Assembly: GCA_947685225.1 (NCBI GenBank)
Contig: CANTUV010000035.1
Location: 44,826,001-44,890,000, forward strand
Length of the DNA stretch: 64,000 nucleotides
Origin: Garcia nutans
Lineage: Eukaryota > Streptophyta > Magnoliopsida > Malpighiales > Euphorbiaceae
Direction of reading: 5' to 3'
Below the pieces are notes generated by a model. That model made no database searches. It had not been told where the DNA came from and saw only the letters and a list, made by a program, of their open reading frames with translations. The position numbers were made by a program, and so were the translations under genes. Shown one piece after another: positions 1-10,900 of this stretch (the stretch's first letter is position 1; each line of letters begins with the position of its first letter).

Positions 1-1070
1 ATGTTACTATTACGTATAAAAATAGTTATTAATTTGTAAAATTATTTTATATTTCTTTATTAGTTAATCAATGATTATTTTAGTCAATAGTTAAAAAATT
101 TATTATTGAAAGCACTTAAAATTATGTATGATATATTGACACTTAGGTGATATAAGCTAAACTTATTTGAAGTGCTTTTTAATTATAGAAAATCTTTTTT
201 TTGCCTTATTTTAAAATATATTAGGTTCTAATAATGACGAATGATATTGAATTTTTAAAATAGAAATAGAAACATATCAATTTAAAATAAATAATTGTAT
301 ATATATGCCTGTTGGGTGACATACTTAATGTATTCTGAAATATCAATAAATTGTCATATTAGATAGTTTGAAAATACATAATTTATTTAAATTTTAATTG
401 CAAATAAATATTTATTAATTGTGCATAAAAAAATAAGATATATTTTCTAATATTATCTACTATAAGAAACACGCGAGTTTTTTTTATTCACTTTGTTCCA
501 TTTCAATTGTTGTTTTAGAAATAATTATACATAACAAGATAATTATTAATAATTTTATAAAAAAATTATAATATTTTATTCAATTATCCTTTTTAATTAT
601 TATATTATTATTAATTATTAATCTTATTTAATAAAGGCACATTTAGAACTTTAAAATTAATAATGTCTTGAATTTCTCAAAGTGAAAATTAGAGAGGATA
701 AAAAAAATTTTCTTACACGACAATTAAAATAGAATAGATAAAGTATAATTTATTTTGGACATGATAGTAAATATTAAAAATAATATATACTTTAATATAT
801 TAATCTAATATTATTTTATATTTTAATTCATTTTTATAGTTTTATTTTATAATATTTTATTTTACGATATTGAAAAAACTTAATATCTATATCTTTTATT
901 TATTTATTATAAAATTTTATAAAATTTATTTATTTATCTAACATCATAAAAAATTATATTTATAAAATAATATTTCTAATAAAATATATTATATTTTTAT
1001 TAAAATATTAATTATATAAAAAAAATTAAAATTCTATCAAAATAATAAAAATTTAGTAAACTTCATAAAA
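1..1070. other. AT-rich 5' intergenic flank, no gene seen
   Basis: This stretch is strongly AT-rich with short A and T runs. I see no coding segment, RNA gene or clear terminal repeats in it. Its right edge runs into the duplicated repeat that hosts the solo LTR. Confidence 0.6.
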
Positions 1071-1113
1071 TCTATATATAATACTAAAATGAATATTGCT
1101 GACACAATATTGT

Positions 1114-3228
1114 TGTAACACCCTTATACCCTATATACGTACAATACATACATCCAGTATATATAAAATATGCATACACGGTAAAAAATATCATAATTCA
1201 GTTTAATAAAAAATTTTCACTTTTCTAATTTATAATCTTAAATATTTTTAAATGTATATTTAAATAATAATAAAATATTATTAGAAATTATAGGTTCTAA
1301 ATTAAACATTTGTTCATAAAAATTTTTGAAAAAATTCGCCAAAATTTTATCTGTAATTTAGATATTTTCAAATTCAACAAAACTACAATCTGCATAAGAT
1401 AACACTCTCAAATAATATCAGATAACCATTTCACTCATACTCCTCAATTTCTTCAAATTTCATAATACATTTATACATATACATATATATAATTTTTCAA
1501 AATACATATCAACCCACATTATAAATTTTTTCAATACAATCTTTATAATTTACAATATATACATTAAAACATGATATAAAATACATAATATCAAAATGTA
1601 TGATAATATAAAATATATACATGCTGCTGGCAGTGTTTCTGATCTTGATATCAACTCTACAAGCAAAACTTTATGTCTAAACTTGACTTGGTCTAGAAGA
1701 ACTCACCGGCTGAGCCGGATCTCCCCTGAAACTTGCGTGATGAGTTATAATCAAGCTAAGCCAAAAGTCTAGCAGTATAAACTTTGATAGAAATAAAAAT
1801 GTAAAATAATACCAATGTACAATGCTTATGCATATCATGACACCATATGTCATATCATTTTAAACATCTTTTTCAATCATTTTACATTTCACATAAAATA
1901 AATACAAACATGGGCACAAATAATCTAATATATTATTCAAATATCAGAGCTACTATTTTGGTACATATTAACACCTTGTGTTTAGCCCGAAGGCAAGTGA
2001 CGCCCAACGTCTAGCCCAAAGGTAATTCATAGTGATGCTTAACATCTAGCCCGAATGCAAGTGACACCCAGTGTCTAGCCCGAAGGCAAATCAAATAATT
2101 GTTCAAAAACTAGTCTCGAAGGTAAATAATAAGGATAACCTCATAGGCATGCCGCCAAACCTCATAGCCCGAAGGCAAATCAAATAATTATTAAAAACAT
2201 ATTTTAACATATTTAAACCAATTGTATTACATAAATACATACTTATGACCAAAATTCTAAAATGACATAATCTTCTTCCATTGAAAGTTTTCTATTCCAA
2301 CTTAATCTATTTATCATGGCAAACTTATATTCATCACTTTTATTACTAAAGAACATGCTTTAACAAATAAAATCAAACAATTCAATAACTTTAAGAAAAT
2401 CGCTTTTTCAAAATCCTAAATCACCACTTCCATTCTCAAACTCCAATCAAACTCAACCAAATTAACTCATTTAGAATCAATTTGCATAATTAAAATCTAT
2501 AAATTCAAAAGTCCAAAAGTTACATTACCTTAAACTCTCTATCTTTACCAATCCTTATCTAAACTCAACCATTTCTTTAATCCAATCTTAAAATCATTGT
2601 TAATCACTTAAAATAACTCCATCCATGCCCAGATAGACAATTAAATCTTAGAACTGCAAAAATTTAAAACACACATAATCACAATTTTCATGAAATCTAA
2701 AGAAAGAAGTTGGAAACTTACTAATTTTGGTGAAAATCACTAAAAATTCATTTTGAACACTTGAAATTCTTCAATTTGTGGAGTATGAAAGAAACAAAAT
2801 CTTGAGATCACCATCCATGGAGGTTCGGCCTTGTGAGAAGAAGAAGAAGATGAAAAAAATAAATTAATTTCTTTTTCTTTCCACCTTTATTTATATCCAT
2901 ATATATATTATTTTATTAATTTAATAATTAATTAAAAATCTAAAAATACATCTTTCATTCAAAAATAAATAATTTTTAAATAATTTAAATAATTTTAAAT
3001 TTTTAAAGTTTATTTATAAAAATACCATTGCACTTTGACTTTTTAAAAATTTGACTTTGTATATATTATATATATTTTGCATATATGTCACATATATATT
3101 TCACTTTTTCATTTAAAAATCTTTTATTTTTTATTTAAAATTATTTATTTAATTTATCCAATTAAATTTTAATTTATTTTATTAAATTTATAAAAATTAA
3201 AAATTTTTCAAAAATTTGAAATATTACA
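1114..3228 (-). mobile_element. Solo LTR, probably a Gypsy-type LTR, 2.1 kb
   Basis: The element begins TGTAACACCC and ends ATATTACA, so the termini are inverted (TGTAA/TTACA). It is flanked by ATTGT (1109-1113) and ATGGT (3229-3233), a 5-bp target duplication with one mismatch. The paralogous copy at 3850-3880 lacks the insert and shows the unoccupied site. No PBS, polypurine tract or coding sequence lies between the ends, so this is a single LTR left by LTR-LTR recombination. Minus orientation is inferred because that strand starts TGTAATATTTC, ends GGGTGTTACA and carries a leader-like stretch rich in CTT near 2830. Confidence 0.72.
1980..2185 (-). repeat. Degenerate short repeats inside the solo LTR
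   Basis: Five or six imperfect copies of a motif like TAGCCCGAAGGCAA recur at irregular spacing here, which reads as TTGCCTTCGGGCTA on the minus strand. Such GCCTTCGGGC clusters are, as far as I know, common in LTRs of plant Gypsy elements. This supports the LTR call and gives it an orientation. Confidence 0.6.
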
Positions 3229-3827
3229 ATGGTGCCACGTATTCCAATCAAATTTTTCTAAAATTAATTTATTTTTTATTTTTTATTAATTTACTATTTA
3301 TTATAATAGAAATATAAATATCTAAAGATCAAATAACTATTTATTATTAATATCAAATATATAATATTATAATCATAGTTAAACTCTTTAAATAAATACA
3401 TCTAATAACTAATTAATTATCTATTCTAATAAATAATAAATTTAATATTTATCTATAATATTATAATCATATTTAATCTCTCTAAATAAATACATTTAAT
3501 AACAAATTAATTATTTATTCTAATAAATAATAAATTTAATATTTATCTCCCATTTTTAACAACCATTTTTACTCAAATTTAGTAATAAATTTTAATAATG
3601 TACAATTTTAAAAAGATATTTATTTATTATAAGATAAAATGAGATAAAATTTATTCTATTTATGATAAATAATAATTTTATCATATTATAATAATAGATA
3701 TTTATTTAAAATATTATAATAATATCATAGTATGATAAATCTTTTAATATTTTATAATTTAATAATTATAGATGATTTGTTTAGATTTATTAATATATGT
3801 ACTAATTTTATTTTTTTTACAGCTATT

Positions 3828-4490
3828 TATATATAATACTGAAACGGCTATCACTGACACAATATTGTGTCACGTGTTTCAATCAAAATTTTTTAAAATT
3901 AATTAATTTTTTATTTTTTTATTAATTTATTATTTATTATAATATAAATATAAATATCTAAAGATCAAATAAATATTTATTATTAATATCAAATATATAT
4001 AATATTATAATCATATTTAAACTATTTAAATAAATACATCTAATAACTAATTAATTATCTATTTTATTAAATAATAAATTTAATATTTATCAAAAATATT
4101 ATAATTATATTTAAATTCTCTAAATAAATACACTTAATAACAAATTAGATATTTATTCTAATAAATAATAATTTAATATGTATATCCTATTTTTTAACCA
4201 CCACAGTAACTCAAATTTAATAATAAATTTAATAGTTAATATAATAATATATAATCTTAAAAAGATATTTATTTATTATAAGATAAAATAAAATAAAATT
4301 TATCCTATTTAAAATAAATAATAATTTTATCCTATTATAATAATAGATATTTATTTAAAATATTATAATAATATCATAATATTTCAAAATTTCAAGTATT
4401 TTATAATTTAATAATTATATATGATTTGCTTATATTTATTAATATATATATTAATTTTATTTTTTACAGCTATATATAAATAATTATTTA
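3828..4490. repeat. Copy B of the AT-rich tandem duplication (unoccupied site)
   Basis: This is the second copy of the sequence described at 1071-3836, offset by about 635 bp from the downstream part of copy A. It reads through GACACAATATTGTGTCACGTG without any insertion and so preserves the pre-insertion state of the solo LTR site. It ends near ACAGCTATATATA at about 4466-4482. No coding potential was seen. Confidence 0.6.
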
Positions 4491-4766
4491 TTTAAAATTA
4501 TTATAAAATTTAAAAAATAAAAATACTATATCATGCAAAATTCAATTATAATTATATATAAAATTCCATTAAAATCTATAAAATTTATAAAAGAAATCTA
4601 TAAAATTGTAGTAAAACCCTAAAATTCCATTAAAATAACTAGTTGTAAAATCCATTAATATCCCAATCCACCGCACCCCCTAATAAAGTCCAATTTCGAC
4701 TGTCACATTGATGCTGGGAAAGGATAGCAGCCTTTTCTATCACTGGCTTTGCTTTTGGCCAAGCAA
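4491..4766 (+). promoter_or_regulatory. Proximal promoter and 5' leader region of the mnmG gene
   Basis: This interval lies directly upstream of the only host gene. Several TATAAA-like strings occur around 4565-4610 but none is at a spacing I can tie to a start site. Base composition becomes more balanced from about 4670, as expected for a transcribed leader. The transcription start cannot be placed from sequence alone. Confidence 0.35.
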
Positions 4767-4793
4767 ATGTTCAATTGTTCCACCACAAAATAA
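4767..4793 (+). promoter_or_regulatory. Short uORF overlapping the main start codon
   Basis: An ATG at 4767 opens an 8-codon frame (MFNCSTTK) that ends with TAA at 4791-4793. The final A of this stop is the first base of the main ATG at 4793, giving a TAATG overlap. The uORF is out of frame with the protein. If the leader includes it, ribosomes would terminate exactly at the main start, which could lower initiation or favour reinitiation. Function is inferred only. Confidence 0.5.
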
Positions 4794-4994
4794 TGGCAAC
4801 GTTCACTCTCCATCTCTGTCGCATTACCCGCCACCACTTCTCTCTCTTCACACCTTTCCTCTCTCACTCATCTCTCATTCTCCGTAAACCTCGTGCCATC
4901 TCTTTTCGCCAGAGTTCCCAACAAACCCCTGCTTTATTTGGCTACTGCGGCTTCTCCCGCCGCTTCTCTGATGTCTCCGCCTCTAGCTCAACAG
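4793..4994 (+). CDS. mnmG: mnmG exon 1 (residues 1-67 plus one base)
   Basis: It encodes the transit-like N-terminus, with seven Arg, many Ser and Phe, and a single Asp. The donor is ACAG|GTTTCA at 4994/4995 and the exon ends in phase 1. A reading extended upstream uses only a TTG at 4775, so ATG 4793 is preferred. Confidence 0.88.
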
Positions 4995-7900
4995 GTTTCA
5001 GTTAACTCTATATTTCTCGGTTTTATAATTTTCTTTAATCTATTACTATTATTATTATTGAATATGTATGGCTTTTGGTTTTAGAAATTTGCTTCAATCT
5101 CTCAGCAATTTATGTGATAGGAAATGTGGGAAATTTTGTGGAATGGAAAGCTCTGCCATTTTTCATTTTAGTGGGTTCTCCTTCTGAACTCAATTGACTA
5201 GCTCACTATAGAAGTCTATTAGATTGAATTGTTCCAGTTTTATTTGGTGTATATATCCTGCGAACGTCTTTTTCCAGAAGCTAGGCTCTATTGTACTAAG
5301 GGATGGTGAGACTGAGCAGTATGTCAAGTGTCAACCATAGAATTAGATTAGAATGGAGGTAACGTAGAAATGTGACAGGGATGTTATTTGACAGGAAAAG
5401 AAAAAGAAGGGTTGCAGCTAGTTGAAGAGGAAGTTTTATAAGATGGCAACAATGGGTGTTTGATGGTGAAGAAGCATGTCACTGGATTCAGTTTAGTCGA
5501 GATTGCTAAGGGAATGCCTGAAAATTATAACGAAGTATCCGATAAGAAATAAGAACTCAACGTGTTTGTAGGAGGTGGCACCCATCGAAACTATTCAGGG
5601 GAGCTGATTCCCTGTTAGAATTGTATGATTTAAGCGGATTCCCCATCCAAGGAATTTGATTATACAGGCTGAATCATAAATATACATGAATCTGATTCAA
5701 ACTTGGGTATGGATCTGTTGATTCATATGATCTTTCCTCATTGTTTCCATAACAGAACCAGTATGTTTAAAATTCAGACCTCATCCTCAATCCTTGTCAG
5801 AAGAACCCCTAAATCCTCTCCCAAGTAATCTGAACTGAAATTTAAATTAAAAAGTAAGACAATTATAATAAATAAAAGCACTTTTCACATACCTAAACAA
5901 TAAAAAAAATCAATCAGCTCTTGCTATCATGGACTCATATGCTTCTTCTACTCCTATTTTCATATTCCTCACCATTTCAATATCCTCAGGCTGATGATAC
6001 ATTTTCATGCCTGGAGAGACCATTATCTATCCCAGCCTTATGATTTACTGATATTGTTAAATTTGATGTGTTCGAAGTATCAGTTCTTTTTATTACTTAG
6101 TTTATGATTTTCTTCTATATTTTTTAATCTTTACATGGTTAGAAGTCTTAAATCTTAATTATAAGTGTTCATTTCAAGATCCACTTGCATTGTGTAACTT
6201 GACATCTTTTGGAGGTAGTGAAGTCATGCTGATTTGACAGTAGCTTGCCAAAGATCTTTTTATGCTATTAAATATACAACCAGAAAGTTAGGAGCCTAAT
6301 AGGCTGGAAGGATATAAGGGGCAGCCTAATGAATAGCTCAAGCCCTTTGGTGTTGATATCCTAAAGCATATGAAGGAAAACTAAAACTGTTATGAGCTTA
6401 TTTTGTTTAAATAAGTGTCATGTTATGATATTCTTAACCCTAAATAACTTTAGTTTTTTGTTGGTTAGAAGGTTTGGCTGTTCAATTGTTGGTAGATATC
6501 TTGCAAGTCTAAGAAAAAAGATCCAAAGTTGATGTGTTTGTCAAAATATGTCATATTTTGATGCATTTTATGTGTTTCACATGGAATATATTGATTTTAA
6601 TGATTTTAAGAAATTCTATCAAATCTTACAATTCATTTCAGTTCTTGATTCACAAATTGAGGATTTCCATTCTTGATAAAAATATCATTTTTATAACCGT
6701 GATATTGATATTCAAGGTTAATTTCTTGGTGTTTATGAATATCATTTTTGCCAATTAAGAAATATTTTTGATGTGTTTGTCAAAATATGCCATATTTTGA
6801 TGCATTTCATGTGTTTCACATGGAATATATTGATTTTAATGATTTTGAGAAATTCCATCAAATCTTACAGTTCATTTCAGTTCTTGATTCACAACTTGAG
6901 GAATTCCATTCTTGATAAAAATATCATTTTGATAACTGTGATATTGATGTTCAAGGTTAACTTCTTGGTGTTTATGAATATCATTTTTGCCAATTAAGAA
7001 CTACTTTTGAGTTTTGACAAGTGATGATCTCTGTCCCTGCATCTTCCTCCTCCCAGGAAAAAAAGTGGTAATAAACTAATAAATCAGATTTTCACTTTGA
7101 AGCCGGTATTGGCAAGGAAAAGTTTCTGTTTGTTTCAAAGAGCTAGGTCATATGAAGATTACTATGTTCCAGTGTCAGTGATACAAGATATAGAAGTGAT
7201 GCAAAATATTTTCTTAACCACCATGATTTAAGCCAAGATTTTGAAAAGTGACTTATTATTCTCAAAAGCACAAGTTGTATTTCTCTATCTACTGCTTTAC
7301 CCATTGTAGCATCTTTACACTCTTGTAATCGGATTTCATATTGACTAACATTGATGTAGTTTTTTTTTTAATATTGAGGGATTGATGAGAACAATGAACC
7401 TTCAGCTATTGATTGTTATTATTGTGAAATCAAGGATTTTAAAATTTTGTCCAACTCTTTGGATCTCTTTAAGATGATATAATGAAGGTTACAATGGTAT
7501 AGACATGTGTACTGTAGGCCAACCAATAGTCTTACATGGAAAGCTTAGCAAATTGAAGTTGCAGGAGATAAGTGAGGATATATCAAAGATGATGTGGAGA
7601 AAAGTAGTGTGAAAGGATTTATGAGCTCTAATCTGTCTAAGATGTAGCCCTAAACTTAGAACAACAAAGGAAGTGAATTCTAGATCTGCCCCCATCTAGT
7701 TTGGGTTGATGGCTTTGTTGAGTCGAGTTTACTTGTCTTGGGTTAGATGAGACTTCCCTCTTCATAGTTTGGAGGACAAAATTTTGTTACTGGGGTTGTT
7801 AGTACTTTTATTGCATAAAGATTTTGAATCAAGAAACAATATAACAATCCTTGTGTTCAACATTTTGCAGATGGGAGTGCTCATGTTGGAACAGTTGATG

Positions 7901-10900
7901 AAAGATATGATGTCATTGTGGTTGGAGGAGGACATGCAGGTTGTGAGGCAGCCCTTTCATCTGCTCGTTTAGGGGCAAAAACTCTCCTTCTCACCCTAAA
8001 TATGGACCGGATAGCATGGCAGGTTACATTTCCAGCCCTTGTTATTTGTGCTCTTAGTCATGTTGAATGCTGTTTGATTTTTTGGAAGATCAGTTCTACT
8101 AATTTTTTGGACAATTTCTAACTGCTGTGAGGATTAGATCTAATTAACACAGAGATCAATCAATATTCCTGTATCAAATGAAATCCATGCTATATAAAGT
8201 TGATGTGAAATCATATACCAACAATGAACTTGTCCTATGAGTGGTTGATAAGCATTTTGTTGGAAGCCCACATTTTTATTATTAAAAATTTTGAAAGGCG
8301 ATTTGTTATAAATCCTGTGTATATAAATGATATTGCAAATTGTTCTCTTTTAGACTTTGTTTGTTTTTGGAAAATAACTTGGCTTTGGAAAATATTTTCC
8401 AAGGAAATCATTTTCTAAACGATTAATTATCTATTGTTTGGTTGCAATATTAAAAATGAGTTAAAAAAAATTTAAAAATTTCAATTTATATGATTATAAA
8501 CACATTTAAATTTATAAAAGTTTATATTTTAAAAATGTATTTTTAAATATATGAAAAGTACGTAATATTGATAAATTGTGGTGGTTGCTAGTAATTGGTG
8601 ATAGTCATTGATGGCCACCAACAATTTGTAGTGGTTATTGGTGGTCACTGTTGGTGATATCGATAATCGATGGATTAATCATTGTAATTACATGTGCTTT
8701 CCTTTCATTATAATGATTTTGTCAAAATTTGGAACATGATTCCTCCTTTTGGAAGTGGAAGTCTTTTTTTTTTTTTTTTTAAATGGCTTAGTTTTTCATT
8801 GACTAATTTTCCAGAGTACCCAAATGTTAGAAAATACAGAAAAATATTTTTCTAGAAAATTTTTTTGTGTAACAAGTGATGCATCCCTTAGGTGCACGTA
8901 TATGCATGTATCAACTACCATGCACAACGCACACACGAGTGACTATTTAAGATGGGTCGTGAAGAAGAGGAGGGAAAGTTCTCTAAAGTAATGGAGAAAG
9001 ATGGGAAGGGAAGTTAAATATGTGGAGATAGATAGTTTCCAAAAACTATTCTAACCAAAAAAATGTTCCATGCAGCCTTGCAACCCAGCAGTGGGCGGAC
9101 CTGCAAAATCACAACTAGTTCATGAAGTGGATGCACTTGGTGGTGAAATCGGGAAGGTTGCAGATAGGTAATGTCTAAAAACATCCTTTAGTTGATAGAT
9201 TGTTACTTGTTCTTAATCTTGCTTCTCTTGCTTGATGTTGGTGCGACGCATGATCTAAGAGAATTTAAGTATGATTCTATTACTAATTTGTTTTGGTTAT
9301 GACCAACATTATGGATTGCTTTGACACAAACCGAAAACTAGATTGCAAATTATCCTTGTCTAAAAATGCGTTACAGTGAGGCTAGGTTTCCTTGTATTTA
9401 TTTGAGAGAATAAAATACATTATTCAGAATATAGATAGGATTATATGGTTTTATATATATTATGCACTATATGCAAACTTACATACCAGCAACAGCAACA
9501 ACTAAGCCTAAACCCTAAACGAGTTGGGTAGGCTATATGGATTTTTTTTTTCATTCTGCTCAATTTTGCATGTAATGTATGCAAAATAAAATACAAGCAA
9601 CAGCAACTAGGTGTTAATTCCAAGCTAGCTGGGTTCAGCAATAGTTAGACCTTAGAAAATAACTAAGTTATTTGGAAAATCATAAAGGCTGCACTTTCTT
9701 ATTCAACAAGCCTAAAGATCCTAAACTTACTGAATAAGAAGCAAAAAAATTCCTAGATAAAAAATTCCTTTTGAAATTCTGAAGTCACTAAATAACGAAT
9801 CCCTGCATTTGCTAGATGGAAAAATTTCTGGTCATAATCAATGTTTTTAAAGGAGTGGCAGTTGGCTGTCATCAGTTATAAGGGTTGGGTCTTTTTTGAA
9901 TTGATAATAGGAGTGAGCTAAATATTTATGTGATGTTTTTTTTGACTTGATGTTATTTTTTTTATTTTTTTTTTGAAGGGGAGCCTTGGTGCAGCGGTAA
10001 GTGCTGTCGCCGTGTGACCTGAGGTCACGGGTTCGAGTTGTGGAAACGGCCTCTTGCAATTAATTGTAAGGGAAAGCCGCGTACAAAGACCCAATGGGTC
10101 CGACCCTTCCCCGGACCCCGCTCATTGCGGGAGCATTTGTGCACCGGGCTGCCCTTTTTTGATGTTATTTTCTTTTTTTGGCTTGCTGTGTGACTTATTG
10201 AGTGTATTGTATTATTGATGGTAATTGGGAAGAAGGTTAGTTGAGGCATAGTTTTTCAGGTATTGGTGCATAGGAGTGATACCAGAAATAAGTAAGAAAA
10301 AAAGGGTAATATGATTCTGAATTTTACTTATAATTGCCATTTTCACTTCATGGTTTAGGTGCTATTTACAAAAGCGTGTGCTGAACATCTCAAGAGGTCC
10401 TGCCGTTCGAGCTTTACGTGCACAAACTGACAAAAGGGAATATGCTTTGCAAATGAAAAAGATCGTGGAGAGGCAAGTTAACAAATTTGATTTTGTTTGT
10501 TTGCCTGGTGTTCATGCACTCATGTACCTTTCTTTGATGTAGCTTATAGAAAATGTTATACAGTCTCCTCTGTTAACATGGTGGATTAATGTTGCTAATG
10601 TTTGGTTGCATCCATTGGCGAAGCCACCTTAATGAGAAGGGGGGCAGTTGCCCCCCTTCTCTTTTTAAATATATATATATATATATATAATATTTTTAAA
10701 AATTTTTTAAATTTTTTATTAATTTCATTTAAAATTTTAAATTGCCCCCCTCTTTTTTTTTAATTTTTACAATAAGTCAAAAAAATTATAATAAATTATT
10801 TATTCTATAACCAATAGTTCTCTTTTAAAAAATTGACAAAATATTGATAATATACAAATAAAAAAAATAAAAAAATAGATAAAATTTTCAACTAAATTAA

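Larger units (their letters stand above)
1071..3836. repeat. Copy A of an AT-rich tandem duplication, split by a solo LTR
   Basis: Copy A consists of 1071-1113 plus 3229-3836 and is interrupted by the LTR at 1114-3228. It aligns along its length with copy B at about 3828-4490. Shared landmarks are TATATAATACT near the start, GACACAATATTGT at 1101-1113, a GCCACGT/GTCACGT block, an AAATATCTAAAGATCAAAT block and ACAGCTAT at the end. The family is not identified. The TCTATATATAATACTAAAA start resembles plant Helitron 5' ends, but I could not define a convincing 3' hairpin and CTRR end, so that is only a suggestion. Confidence 0.6.
9168..10358 (+). other. Intron 3 (1191 bp, GT-AG)
   Basis: It holds two LINE 3'-tail remnants (9481-9545, 9595-9644) and an Au-type SINE (9978-10160). 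The remainder shows nothing recognisable. The acceptor is GGTTTAG at 10352-10358. Confidence 0.8.

Noticed and set aside
4775..4792. Upstream TTG start for mnmG adding six residues
   Set aside because: Plant nuclear genes rarely start at TTG and the ATG at 4793 lies in the same frame right after it.
6534..6997. Pair of similar 74-codon frames as a duplicated small gene
   Set aside because: They lie inside mnmG intron 1, follow the tandem DNA duplication and show AT-driven composition with no conserved motif.
8352..8876. MITE in intron 2
   Set aside because: GGAAAA/TTTTCC-type inverted sequences are present but the pairing is poor and no duplication was found; kept only as a remark in the intron entry.
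9978..10050. tRNA gene suggested by A-box and B-box-like sequences
   Set aside because: The boxes belong to the SINE head; no acceptor stem or anticodon arm can be paired and the body continues as an Au SINE.
9847..10249. Minus-strand open frames across the SINE
   Set aside because: They arise from the reverse complement of SINE and T-rich sequence and have no domain or start context.
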